From: Jaapia argillacea MUCL 33604
Taxonomy: Eukaryota; Basidiomycota; Agaricomycetes; Jaapiales; Jaapiaceae
Assembly: GCA_000697665.1 (NCBI GenBank)
Contig: KL197731.1
Span: 96,921 to 160,920 of the forward strand
DNA: 64,000 bases
Direction: 5' to 3'
Made by a program: the position numbers and the translations under genes. Shown here in pieces: positions 23,087 through 34,892 of this stretch; position 1 is the first letter of the stretch, and the number at the start of each line of letters is the position of its first letter. The notes beneath the pieces were generated by a model. The model saw only the letters and a list, made by a program, of their open reading frames with translations, was not told the DNA's origin and did no database searches.

Positions 23087-24795
23087 ATGAAGCAGAACTC
23101 TGACCTTCTGTGGGATGTTATTGCTGCACAGCAGCTTATCCTCCAATCGTAAGGATTCATTTCCCTGGTTCTGTATCGTTCCTTATTTCCTGCTATCGCA
23201 GCTTCGAAACCCTGAGGGATGGTTACGCTAGCATGGCTAGCGCCCTCGTACATTGGGATGAAGGTGCAGGAGGTTCGGAAGCCTCTGGGGATCGGGTGGG
23301 TTGAACCGTTTTCATCATCGATCTTTCCATAATCTGAAGATCGTGTGTCCAGCTGCCCACTCATCCTCTCGGCACACTTCTCGACTCTCTCGCTACTTCC
23401 TTTGGGTCTTTCGCGGAGACCATCGAACCCGTTCGCTACCATGTCGAGTTTATTCTCTTTATGGAAAAGCTGCTCGAAAACCTCACGGGTAACCGAGACT
23501 CGCTCCTGGCAGAACGCGATGACGCACTGCGACGAGGAAAAGACGCCCACGAAACCACCAAGAAACTCAATCTGGCTAACATGAAAATCTCCGCAGAGGC
23601 AGCTCGCCTGCCCGATTTGAGAAGGACTGCTCTCAAACACTGGATGGGTGCCCATCTTGACGGTTTCGCGGAGTTGTCCAAACAGATGACGGTGTGTAAT
23701 TTTCTTCGGGATCGAATCATGTAGATCGTTGATTGTTGATCATAGAGAAGCGCGGAAAGCGGACGATTGGTGATGGCTGGATACTTTGAAGACCGAACGC
23801 ACCTCAGTGGTGACGCGCAAGAAGCGGGCCGTAACTCCTCCTACACCATCTTCTCTCCATCCTCAGGTGATCCCTCAAATGCTTCGGTAGGGCCCATGTC
23901 ACCATCGCAGCACAGTGTGAGGTCCAAACCTCGTTACCCTCGCTGGGCCACTACCGTCGCCAAGAAGCTGAGGACCATCCGACCCTCACTTGACCATATT
24001 GAATTCCCGCACGACAGTGGGAGTCCATCACCTTCTTCACTTCATGCGAAGCGTCACGAGCCTGCTCCACAGGACGGTGTCACTGCTCCACGTTTTCGCA
24101 CTCGCTCAACAGACACCCCGACACCCATGCACCGCACTCAGCCAGTTGAGGCTGCCAATCTACATCTACCACCACAACCCGGATCGCAACGACCTTTAAC
24201 CGACGCAGTACATGATGATACCCCATATATGATTCCTGATACCCTATCGACACGAATTGGTCTCGCTTTGCCTAACGCCCCGCCCCTTTCGGACAGCCCC
24301 ACCGCTCCCAATGACCGTCATTCGTCAAGAGAATCCTCTGGCAGGCACCAGGCGCTTCTCTTCCAAACCATGGTCGCCTCTCTATACGATCGGTCCCTCC
24401 CGCCTTCCCAACCTGCGCCAAGCAACGAACCACAGTTCGGTGTTTCACCTCCGGGACCTCCTCAGTCCACACATCCTGCTGGATTCCAGAGCCCTGTAAT
24501 TCTTGCATCAGACACAGACGGAGAACACGTTGCCCCGCAAGATGCATCGGACATGGACCTCCAGCGCCCCGCCATGCGTCCATCCTCAGGTACCTCTGCA
24601 GAATCTTATTTGAATGACCGAATATCGAATGCTTTTGGGGGATATCGTCCTTTGCACGATTCGTTGGACAGGTCTTCGCATTCTTCTGCCATCACGACGA
24701 TTACCTACTTGCAGCTCGAGTTCGATGACCTGCCTTTGAGAGCCAGTGTGCGTCACTCAGCCTCGGGTGGGTCGCGCTTTGCGTATGCTGTATGA
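23087..24795 (+). CDS. Pil1/BAR-like coiled-coil protein, paralogue F
   Basis: Spliced model: 23087-23148, 23202-23295, 23353-23691 and 23746-24795, about 514 residues. Exon 1 is short (20 codons plus two bases) and could extend upstream, but this ATG keeps the LxxVI/LIL pattern of the family. Exon 3 (113 codons) is a coiled coil (LLENLTGNRDSLLAERDDAL) and closes with KHWMGAHLDGFAELSKQM, the same ending type as copies H and I. The tail of about 350 residues is Pro/Ser/His-rich and has a basic stretch near its start (WATTVAKKLR). No other domain is visible. Confidence 0.62.
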
Positions 24796-25140
24796 ATATC
24801 TACCACCTTACTTATTCGACCCTATCGTGTATCAATATGTTGATGCGCTTCGAGTATTGGACGGAGGCAAAATGTGTGCCACGTGGTTCCTGGCGGTCTT
24901 CAACCAGGCGTCAAACTTGAGCTGTCAACACTCCTGGTCGACGTCTATCTACGCCGCCTAATGCTTGTCGTGATGATTTTGGGTTTCCAGGTCCAGAGGA
25001 ATAGGCCCGGCGGTCGTATGCCAACGGAGACCTGCCACCGCTAGCGCGGTCGCTACGTCGCTTGAATGTAATGTCACGTAATTTGCAGAATCGTACAACC
25101 GCAAAGGCTAAGGCGTTGGCAACATCTACCGTCGACTGCG
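24796..25140. other. Intergenic F-G
   Basis: About 345 nt between head-to-tail paralogues; no gene or repeat seen. Confidence 0.5.
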
Positions 25141-26300
25141 ATGTTCAAGAATAACGGAACCATGGTGCCCACCAGCCCCTTCTCGCGTAGGGCACCACCG
25201 GATTCGTTGCAAAATTTTATCGGTGCTATGGAATCACTCCTTCAATCGTATGCCCTCATACCATCCAGCTGCGTGGCAGAGCGCTAATCGACGTGTTGTC
25301 CAGCATAGAGACACTCTCTTCCGACTTTGGGCGCTCCTTCGAGACCCTCAAAGCATGGGGAGCTGAGGAGGGAGGGAAAGAATTTCAAGTTCGTCCATAT
25401 CGTTTCGCTTTCGCCTCACCATCTGACTGGTTCCCAAAGGACTTTTTGGTCAAGTGTAACTCCGCCTTGACCGACCCTCCCAGCGCTCTTGCACTCATGT
25501 CCACTCATTCTCGTGCCATCCTCGACAATGCCAAATCTATGCATTCCTGCCGAGGAAGGATCAAGAACCTTAACCGCCGTAGCAAAGCTCTGGGATCAAA
25601 AGCCGATTCAACGGCCTCAAAGCTCAAGACTGGTCGCGAGGACAAGGATTTGAAACCTGCGTTGACTGCGTTGGAGCAATTGCAAAGTGAAATGGGTGAC
25701 GTTCAGACTGTTATTGGAGGAGAGGATGCGAAGTTGAAGGATTTTGAGAAAGCGGTAAGAAATGAGCACATGGTCTAGGTGCACAGATTCTGACCGTCGT
25801 CTGTTCAATCCTGTTTACAGATGGTGGTCGAATTCGAACATCTAATTCAGCCAGAAGTTCCCTCGGAACCACCTGCGCCAACGTTGATTTGCCCGGATTG
25901 CAATGGTCCTATGTCCCAGACGGTTCCTGGGAGCGGGTACAAGCAGGCAGTCAGAGGCGACCGCTTCTCGTACTCCCCTGGAGGTCATCGAGATTCCTCT
26001 GAATCTTGGACCATCACACCCACGACTAGCTCAACGAGACTTTCATTGTCGAGATACCGCGACACTCGATCTTCCTATTCGCTCCCACCCATTCCATCCA
26101 TGGCTGATTTTGGGAGCATCGCTTGGGATGGGACTGGGACAGAGCCCGCAACGGCTGGTGCATCAACTTCTGTGTTCCCATCAGCTAGCACCTCGGATGA
26201 AACTGACCCTCCGTCAGCCGAAACTCTGCCTAGGCGATCTGGAAAGAAGAGGGGAACTATTGCATCCTGGGTTACCGTGCTCTCCCTCTCGTCCACGTGA
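25141..26300 (+). CDS. Pil1/BAR-like coiled-coil protein, paralogue G (divergent)
   Basis: Spliced model: 25141-25247, 25304-25388, 25440-25754 and 25821-26300, about 328 residues. Exon 2 is typical (IETLSSDFGRSFETLKAW). Exon 3 is 105 codons, shorter than in A to E, and lacks the W-containing closing helix; it ends soon after GGEDAKLKDFEKA. The tail starts with a lone CPDC pair, too little for a zinc site by itself, and is Ser/Thr-rich. The stop at 26298 overlaps a possible GTGATT donor, so further short exons cannot be excluded. It is the right-hand end of the cluster. Confidence 0.55.
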
Positions 26301-27743
26301 TTTCCAACTCGGTGATAGATGGCTCCTTGAAGATGGAATATATTGTTCGGAGGTCCACGTTGGTGGTTGAAAAGGGTATGGTCTCGGGTTGGCTGGCATT
26401 CTGCTCGGTTTCGCGGTTGTCCTGTTGCCTGCGATGTGTCTTCACATTCTACTGTAATCTCGTCTGGAAGGGCTTCGTCGGCCATGGACCAGTTTTATCC
26501 CCATTCGTTCATATTCCCCTGCCCCGTCTGCGTATACTTTTGACTGAAGTTATATTCAGTCCGTATTTATTACTTAGGAAAAAAGCAGTCGAACCTAGCT
26601 ACGTTATCGCGAATACCTTACAAGTTTGTACCTATGAAATACACGCCGTCAATCACCGAATCGCTCTCCTTGCCACACCTCGTGCATATCTGGATGCCAA
26701 GATTGAAATGACAGTCAAGGACGTGATGCAAACGTGAGCTATGTCGAAAGGTAGATTCACATCCGGGCCATTGACAGACCATCTTCTGTGTGAACTGCGC
26801 ATGCTTACGGCGAGCTGCCAACTCCACCGACCGAGTCTCAGAACCTTCCGGTTCTGTCCCTCAAAGGGTGTCGTTGTTCTCATTGCCGTCAATGGGAAGC
26901 GGATGCATCCACACCAAGCCTCAGCGGTTGATAGGGCATGGACGACAGTCCTCTGCGATCTCCCACACGATAACCGTATGTCTGTATCAACGGAACAAAT
27001 GGATAGACCTAATGAAGGGCAGTGTGAGTTACTAGGCGAGTAATGAAGGAAGGATGGAGTGCGTACTTTGTTGTGAGCATACAAGTACATCTTAAGGACT
27101 TGTTCCGATTCACGGGCCACATCATTCTCGACCATAAAATAGAGACCAGGAAGATACCTTGAAGTCCAAAGGGAAAGAACAAAAATCTCAGAATTGCCGT
27201 AGTTCAATAGGGACAAGGAGGGGGCTGAGAGCCTCCTGTGTTGCGGAACTCGTCGTGAGCGATGGGTACGACAATGTATCCCCAGGTGTCCTCATCCTAC
27301 TATGTGAGACAAAGGTGTTTGAAGAACCTCGCAGCCGAGCGTGGGGTTCAGAGGATTAATAGTCAAAGTCAAGTTCGTCAGGGGACCGGGCCGTCGGCCG
27401 CTCGTAAATGATTCTGAAGCACAGGACACCATCAGAAAACACCTGGAGGGCGTAAACATCGCATACCAAGTGCAACCCAACTTCATTCAGAAATACAAGT
27501 CAAGCCCCTCAGAACGAACGCAGTCCGACCTCATCAACTTCGTGTTACCTCCCACCGTCCGCTATCGGCGCAGCGAATTCACAGCGATAGCAAAACGAGG
27601 AATATACAAATTACATGAAAAAGCACGCAAAGAACGCATAGATTCTCGGATAGCATGGGGGGCGAGTATATCGAGTCGTCAAGAGAGGCATGCGTCATAC
27701 AGCAAAGGAGAGAGAGAATCCCACTCCAAAACAAGGGGCCAGC
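26301..27743. other. Intergenic right of the paralogue cluster
   Basis: Contains the C2H2 candidate (listed). Other open frames, such as minus 26653-27216 and plus 27341-27883, conflict with the zinc-finger frame or with RPL24 and show no motif. Confidence 0.4.
26618..26939 (-). CDS. Small C2H2 zinc-finger protein (candidate or fragment)
   Basis: Model: 26939-26915 and 26859-26618, about 88 residues. It encodes one clear classical finger, CQWPGCESTF followed by HSSRLHHVLDCH, with the expected Cys, Cys, His, His spacing. A second CTRCGKE start follows, but its His half is missing. It looks like the N-terminal part of a fungal C2H2 regulator. The short length and broken second finger suggest a truncated gene. 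The GTGTGG donor is weak. Confidence 0.32.
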
Positions 27744-28383
27744 TTAACGACCACCCTTGGTACCCTTCATCTGCTGCCTCGAAACTTTCGGTGCTCCAGA
27801 AGGTGCCCGGGGAGCCTAAACATGCCAACAATCAGCCCACGTCCATCCCAACCCCCAAGAATCAACACATACCTTGGTCTTAACCTTCTTCTCCTCCTTC
27901 TCCTTCTTCTCAGTCTTCGCCTTTGTAATAGCCGCCTGCCTAGCCTGAGACCTCGCCTGTGCAGTCTGGTTCCTCCTCGCGATGATAGTAGCCAAATCAG
28001 CACCGACGATACCTCGTTGGTGCTTGACGGTCTTGCGCGAACGTTTCTTGGCGACTTCTTCGGTGATACCTTTCTTGTGGAGTCGGCGGTAGACTACGGT
28101 CCAGGCGATTTTACGAGGGTTTTTGCGTTGGAGGAAGAGGGATTCGCTTTTGGATGTGGAGAAGCGGAAGATCTGTGTAAGGGATTGGGGGGTAAGGACG
28201 CTGATGGTGAGAGGGGTAAGGGGTGTGGGATGGGATGACGGACCTTGCTGTCTCCTCGGACGAAGAGCTTGCCCTTGGAGGGGTAGATACGGAAACCGGA
28301 GAATGAATCGATTTCGACCTTCTGCACTCCATCAAACACCATTAGCTCTGTACCTCGAATTCGAAACAGATGCGACGTACCAT
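27744..28383 (-). CDS. RPL24: Ribosomal protein eL24
   Basis: Model: 28383-28381 (ATG only), 28321-28244, 28172-27873 and 27815-27744, 150 residues. The protein starts M-KVEIDSFSGFRIYPSKGK, the family signature with SGF/YRIYPG-type motif, then RKNPRKIAWTVVYRRLHKKG and RSRKTVKHQRGIVGA, all hallmarks of eL24. It ends in a basic tail finishing KGTKGGR. It is a component of the large cytosolic ribosomal subunit. The initiator codon stands alone in exon 1, an arrangement common in fungal ribosomal protein genes. Length is normal and no damage is seen. Confidence 0.95.
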
Positions 28384-29088
28384 CTATATAACCAGAAAGA
28401 CGAACATTGGGAATGGTCAGTATCATCGAAATCGACATCCAAACCCTCAAAGGTCATCCAGCCGTCTCCCAACCCATCCACCTCGAAAATTCGACACCAT
28501 ACTCGATTCCACTTGTACAGATGCCATCCTGAAGGTCTCCAACAGCGTCTAACGGTATGGAAACGTGCTTACCTTGATGAATCTCCGGGATCTTGCTGGG
28601 GGATGTTGGCGTCGATGGACTCGGTTGACGGTGTGGTGGCGGCTACCGGCAACTTCCGGACAAGCCACGTGGGAAGGTGAATCCAACTTCTACCTTTGAA
28701 ACTTTCGTTCGAATTCTGACTGGGCTCACGAATATCCCTAATATCCAGGTCTGAGACGTCGGGTTGGATTATTTTTACTCATCAGCATGGATGTCACTGA
28801 AACCAAGACAATTCCTTTGGGTGCTCGCCCTATGTTCATCATCCTCTTCGTTCTTTAGGGGCCATTTCAAGTGATTTACATCGACGTTCCTCTCATCTTC
28901 CTGCAAATCCAGGAGCGATATGGAGTGGATGGCAAGTTGTTAACGTGATATTAGGTTTCGATTCCTCTAACTCGATCCAGGACAAAAAACAGTGAAACTA
29001 CAGTCGAATTATGCGGAGTGCGGCATTACAATTTATCATACGGTATCAACTATCATCATATAGTGCCAAGGTCAATCAAAGCGCCATC
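28384..29088. other. RPL24 upstream region
   Basis: About 700 nt between RPL24 and the next minus-strand gene. It must hold the RPL24 promoter. I see no further gene. Confidence 0.5.
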
Positions 29089-29864
29089 TCATTGACGCTC
29101 ATCAATCTGCTTATACTTTTCATCGTTTGCCCCAAGTCTGCTCTGCTCAGCCTCAGCTGTACCCTCTGGGTGTACAGCAGCGGCTCTCTCCGTCTCCACT
29201 TTCTCCTTGGCGAGGTGGTCAGGAAGGTCGTCGGGTCTTTGAGAAGGCTCTTGGAGAGTTGGTTGGGCTTGAGGACCCGGCGGGTTGTTGGTTTGGGGAG
29301 CAGATGAGAATGCGTAGTTGTTGGGTGCTGTTTCGGGTTTGTCACCTGTGGAAGTCGTCGGGTCGTCTTCTTTAACAGGTTGTTGGGTGGGTGAGGGAAG
29401 GGGTGATTTGGATGGAGGAGTTGGAGGAGTGTCGTCTTTCGCTGGGGTTTTGGGTGGTTTTGAGTCGGCTGAGGGGCCAGGAAGGGTTTCATCTTGGTCC
29501 TAACGAACAGGTATGGCAAGATCAGGTTGGGTGAAGCGAGAGTGGAAGAAATCAACGCACGGCTTCCTCTTCCTTCTTCTTCAACTCTCCTGTCCTCCTC
29601 TCCCTTCCATGCTCGACCATATCGGGTTTACGAAGGATCTTCCCCTTGATCTCTTCCTTCATTCCTTCGAATTTCTCGCCGAAGCCCTGGTGGAAGAATT
29701 ACATGAGAAATCAAGACGAAACAACGATATGAAAGGGTACGCACAACACCCCTCTGATAGTTGGGTCCATAGCCGACGGCCCCGGCATGCTTCTGCTCGG
29801 GATAGTCATCATGTGCGGGGGGAGTGGGTGCTTGAGTCTGTTGCTCGGTGCCGTTCTGTGACAT
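29089..29864 (-). CDS. Conserved hydrophilic, mostly disordered protein
   Basis: Model: 29864-29745, 29686-29561 and 29499-29089, about 218 residues, all introns between whole codons. The N-terminal part has KHAGAVGYGPNY and, after the first intron, GFGEKFEGMKEEIKGKI followed by a charged stretch with RRTGELKKKEEE. The last exon is rich in Pro, Thr, Asp and Lys and ends with a charged segment. I believe similar short proteins occur widely in basidiomycetes, but I cannot name a function. No signal peptide or membrane segment is seen. Confidence 0.7.
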
Positions 29865-31863
29865 TGTTGTGGATATATTGACTTGAGAGTTTGAATGAGG
29901 ATGGATAGAATGTTAGGATGGAGTATTGCATGGGGTGGATTTATAGGATTTTGAGCGAACGATGACGGGGTAGGAGGAGGTTAAGGTTGGTGATGTCATT
30001 GCCCGATAATGTAGTTGAATCCTATTTTCAAACACATTATTCCTAAAAATACGACGGGTCCTCGTGCAGGCGGGTTTGGTGTCTTCCGTTTGGCTTCGTG
30101 ACTTTGAAGGTTTGCAATTGACGGTTGTACTGTGCTTTGGACTGCAATTGCATGGCTTCAGTTGCGGAACGTTTTTGCATGCACAATCGTATCCTCCATA
30201 GCTAAGACAGGCTGGCGCGACAACTTTCCCGCCGCTCGCCACTGCACGATGTTCCATAAAAGATTCACTTACCAGAGCCAACTGGAATCCGGGAAAGTTC
30301 CGTGCTCAGCTGACTTCGGTGGAATGGTGGGGACACGATTGCGCCGTCTACGGCTCACCTAGATGCTTCATATCGTTTGGAAAATCGTTTACAACTCCTG
30401 CGTATGTAGCATAGTCCGATCACCCTCAAGCCTAAGGCAACCTTGATGGAACGAGCGTCAATGACGCGCGAAGTACCTAGATGTATATATATGCAGGGAC
30501 TGGATTAAAGCAATTCCGCATGTCAATCACAGGTCTCTTTCATCACTGTGTACTAGTACATATGGGTGTCTGTCTATGTGATACATCATACACGCCACTC
30601 GTTCAACCCCAAACAAATGACCCCCAAGGCTGAGCCTGTAGCCCAGCATCGGAGCAAGCGGCAGCGAAGACAGCTGCTGGAGAGTTCATTGTCCCAAGGT
30701 AAAACACGGCAGTGGGAAAGTCAACCCATCCCATACCACGGTAATCATCCGTAGTTGTAATTTCTATGGAAAATGAAAGGTGTGTCGTTTGTCGAGGCCG
30801 TTCTGTCCCCAAAATGGGCCGAAGTCAAGGAGAGTCGAACTGGTCATGAGATTCTGAGATCACTCACGGTTGCGCTCCCTCAGTGTTCATTGCTGCTCGG
30901 GACACGGATCTAGTGGACTATCCAAATCGCTATCAAGTTTTCGTTAGCTTCCCAGCACCTGGGAACTAGAGCTAAACAAACTGCCGACTCACCTTGATAT
31001 TGGGGGATTGGGAGGTGTCGCATCAGCTAGAAAAGCTTCAGCTTATAAGGACTCCTCCGGTGAACGATTCCTCCTGAGGTTCAGCACCATAGCGGTGGTT
31101 AATACTGGCCTGCCTCAGGCGAAAGGCTCTTCGCACCGCCCAGTGACGCCAAGTGGGGGGATTCGACCCAGCATCATCGCACAAAAACACAACGAGGACT
31201 GGCGTTTGGCCCTGAGGGATCGGAGCATCGCGTCTACGACTTCGATTTCTGCGAGTGGGTTAGTACAGGACCAGCGTATTAGTATAAGTATAAGTTATCA
31301 GGAACATCAGCACGAATCTGAACCCTAACCCGATCACCGCCACTTTGCATGAGACGGACAGCCAAGATGGCGTCACGGTAGCTGGCTGAGGTTGGGAAAC
31401 TACTCACAAATGAGGATCAGTAACTCAGTTCTAAGGGGGAGAGTTCAGATTACAAAATGATACTCAGCCTGGTGGCCATGGTCAGACACGTTCACGCAAG
31501 AAGCCGTCGGAAGGGTACCAAGACCGACCTTGATGGATCTTCCAAAATACCGAAAGTGGTTTCCACTGACGACGACCAGGAGGCGATGCAGAAGTGAAGG
31601 TGCAGGTGCCGACTGATGTCAAATTGCAAGATCGTAAGTAGCAGAACGCCTTGTTGCAGTGGAAGGGAGTGGTTGCTACATTGCCCCCAGTGTGAGGAAG
31701 GTATACCTAAAAATACATGATGCACATCGAATCGAGGGCTATTTCCGAAGGGCGAGGAGTGTGCTAACGAGCGTCAAGATTTAGGGCAAGTGAATCTTTG
31801 GGTTGACGGACAGGATCGTGGCGGTGGAGGGACGAGCGAGATTTCGTCCGAAGGTACATGAAC
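29865..31863. other. 2-kb intergenic, no confident gene
   Basis: A TATATATA stretch lies at about 30484 on the plus strand, with only a motif-less 62-codon frame (30566-30754) behind it. A Cys-rich minus-strand stretch lies at 30100-30280. I searched both strands for short frames ending in a CaaX-type box and found no pheromone precursor. Confidence 0.4.
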
Positions 31864-33555
31864 CTAATGTGTTGGAGAGGGAGGGTGGGTAACTATGTCC
31901 ATGGGTGTGGTGTGGGATGGTGGTGGTAAGCTCGGAGGGGCATAATACCCATCCACGGGCGACTCTTCCTTGAGTGTGAGAGTCTGATCTGGTTGACCGA
32001 AGTTTTGAAGATGCGAAAGTGGAGGAGCATCGGTTTTGATCGCAGGTTCCGCCATACCAGATTCCAAGTCACCTGACACAAACGAATTGCTCAATGTCGA
32101 TTCATTATCCAGGAACTGCATACCCGCGGATGAGAGAACGACGGAGCCGTTGATGGGCCGAGTGAAGCGTTCCATCTTAGGCGCGGGTTGTCCTGCAGGC
32201 GCGACAAATTGGGAACTGTCAATCAAAAGTTAAGGTCGTCATCTACAAGGAGAATGTTTAAGAACGAGAACGCACTTTCGAGCACTCCGGGGGAAGAAAC
32301 TACACCTCCTCACTACGAAATTGAACCCATCCTGATAATTCTTCAGAGCTTCCCCAGCCAACCCAAAGAAGGCAAAGAAAAGGAGAGCGCAAGCCACAGG
32401 CGACCAACGACTCAACTCCAATGACATCGCCATAATGTGGTTTGATTTCCAGAAGAGTGATGGAATCTGGTCGGCGCGATCATAATTGAGATGGGTCGAA
32501 GCCCAGCTCACATAGGGTTCGACGTGGCTTATAGAGTTCAGGTAAAGAGAATAGGAGGATAATGGGAGACCGAAGAGGAATCCCATGCTAGCGAGAGCCA
32601 TGAGACGATAGTAACGACTTCGGGAAAGGGACGTGTCTTTGCCTAGTATCTTGTCCAAATTTATTTGGAGACGAACAAAAGAATGGATAGTGGCGACTAT
32701 TTTCGAACAATTGGGTCAATACTACCAGAGCTTGTAGCACGAACTTACCACCGTAGCCAGCTGAAACGAGGCAAAGCACCAAGGGCCAGACGTATACGAG
32801 GGGGAAGGAAGGGGGCGTGAGATAGACGAATGGGAAACATCCTATGTCTTCGAAAATATCAAATCGATGCCCTTGGACAATGTAAGCTGCGTAAACTATG
32901 AGATGGAGCAAGTTTTTTGGTTTGAGATTGGAAAGCCCACCTAATATTATTTGCAAAATCGGTATACCAACACACATACAAAGATCGACTATCACGGCGC
33001 GGCGTTTCTGGATGAAATGTGGTCAAAAGGTTTCCGAGCCCAATGTCGTTCCATGCGCAGGTAATGGACGCTCACTTCAGCCCCATCTGTCAATATAGCG
33101 CCTTTCGCGTTGGCGATGTAGAACAATCTTCGATTGATACATAATGACGCGGCTGGGATTGCGACGTTCACCGCAAGAGTGATCCGAATGGCTTCACAAA
33201 TGGTCAACGAAAGCCAACAAATCCGGCTTAGGGAACGTACAAATATCACACCACAAGGGCGCCCAGTTGATAGCGTTGTGATTCCAAACGACAGAATTAA
33301 TGAACAAGTTCAGGCACTGTCCAAACGTCAGCGACTCCGATGAGAGATTTGAAAGCGAGGATACGGACCTGCAACGCCGTCCACGCCATGTAACCACAAG
33401 CACCAATGTTCCATACTATTATGTTTCAACGGTTAGGTAGGATACCAGGAGATCCAAAAGGTTGTACCTTCGAATTGCCAATAAAACGGCACTAAAACAA
33501 GGATGAAACCAATAAAAGAGAAAGCAGAGTAGACTGGAGTGAGTAACGAGTCCAT
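31864..33555 (-). CDS. STE3: Ste3-like fungal pheromone receptor (GPCR)
   Basis: Model of eight exons: 33555-33468, 33415-33369, 33316-33241, 33191-33076, 33007-32941, 32895-32749, 32696-32306 and 32215-31864, 427 residues. Class D 7-TM receptor of the plasma membrane that senses lipid-modified pheromone and signals through a G protein. Diagnostic motifs are WNIGACGYMAWTAL, NSVVWNHNAINWAPLWCDI, IPAASLCINRRLF, QGHRFDIFEDIGC and YVWPLVLCLVSAGYG. The cytoplasmic tail of about 120 residues is Ser/Pro-rich. All junctions keep phase and no stop is seen. It may be a mating-type receptor or one of the non-mating Ste3 paralogues that many agaricomycetes carry; the absence of a nearby pheromone gene points to the latter. 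Confidence 0.93.
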
Positions 33556-34892
33556 CTCTGGAAGGGGGGATTAATCTTCCACGACATCGATGGGACGCAT
33601 TTTTATATCTCTCGCCATAACGTAGCCAATGTATGGTAGAGATTCGTGTTGCCACGAGATAAGGTAGCGGACGGCAGCGCCTTATTCCATTTCAGGAAAT
33701 CCTTTTCAAGGTGTAACGGATTCGATAAGAGTAACGGGTGCAGGTTAGTAGTAAGTTGCACAATCTGATCGAGGCCACACCTTAGTGCAAGGTCCTGGGA
33801 CCATCACCTGAAAATCAAGAAATATTTTGAGCAAAGACGGATTGACAAAGCCAAACCCTAGCCCATACCGTAAGCGGGGACACACTGAAAATTTCCAGCA
33901 GAGAAATGACGAGCAGCAGTCACGAGCTGGGAGGCCCAAGAGTGGCAGACAGCAAATGAAGTAAGTCAGGAAACAAGAGGCGAGGAGAAGATGCAAAGCA
34001 GAGCAAGCTTGGAAATGCAAGGAGTTTCAACCGCCTCAGCGCTGGGGTTACATACGCGGCAAATTGTTATAGACAACGACGTTGAGCACGGCCTCGGAAC
34101 TATTCGGTGTTAATCATTGAGGCGGGGGGCAAACGGGCATTGCCTGGGATGTTGAACATGTTAGTCACTGGAGAACACGGCCCGGCGCCACAAATTCATG
34201 GATCGTGCGGATGAAAGGCAGTTGGAGGTCTGCGCGAAGATATTTTGATGCGAAGGGACATTTTGGCAAGCGGCATTATCGAGAGTCGAATCCGTTCGTG
34301 ATTGCATAGCCCGGTGTAGATGGAACAGATGTGAGGAGAATCACCCAGACTGGAATGTTATCCAGTCGATCCAGCTTGGAGGGCTGGTTAGAACTAGTAA
34401 TCGGTAGCTTCCTGTCAAGGATTATGTGGATGTCCTGTCAGTAAGTAGCCAGGACTGAAGTGATGCAGAATTGTACAGTGAACGCGACGTCGAAAGCACT
34501 ATTGAGGAGCGGACATACTGCATCTTGCGGCCGGTTATTAGCCGGCCGGTGCCGGTGGCAGTTCAGACGGTTTCGCCACCTCGGTCGTCTCTCGCTGTAC
34601 CCGAGGCCTAGTGTACGCTCAACAGCTTGTTCATTATGAACCGTGATTTCTTTGGGTTTCTATGGGCCACCTTGACTGTTCTATGCTTTCGGGCTCTGCG
34701 ATAACCGATGTCGAGCGACTGGTGCCATCTTGCTGACACGCTGCTGACCGAACACCTTCCAGTGTGAAAATGATTTCGAATCTGCGTCATCTTCGTATAA
34801 AACCTAACAATGGGCAGGACCGCTCAGCATCTTCTTGTCCCGGTTGTATCCACCCCCCTCCAAAACATTCCCGTTAATTCCTCCTCAGCATC
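33556..34892. other. Divergent intergenic, receptor and OYE
   Basis: About 1.3 kb between divergent genes. The OYE TATA box is near its right end. No pheromone-like CaaX frame was found on either strand. Confidence 0.45.
34796..34802 (+). promoter_or_regulatory. TATA box of the old yellow enzyme gene
   Basis: TATAAAA lies 91 nt before the ATG, in a promoter-like position with no competing gene. Confidence 0.5.

Noticed and set aside
26653-27216. 187-codon minus-strand open frame
   Set aside because: It overlaps the clear C2H2 finger in another frame and has no motif.
27341-27883. 180-codon plus-strand open frame
   Set aside because: It runs antisense into the last exons of RPL24, which is certain. 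Likely a by-product of the basic coding sequence on the other strand.
30100-30281. Cys-rich minus-strand stretch resembling part of a CFEM domain
   Set aside because: The spacing of the cysteines does not fit CFEM and no signal peptide exon could be joined to it.
34608-34790. Possible pheromone precursor: CVIF-like residues near 34785 on the plus strand
   Set aside because: The residues are followed by one more codon before the stop, and there is no upstream start in frame with a precursor-like sequence.
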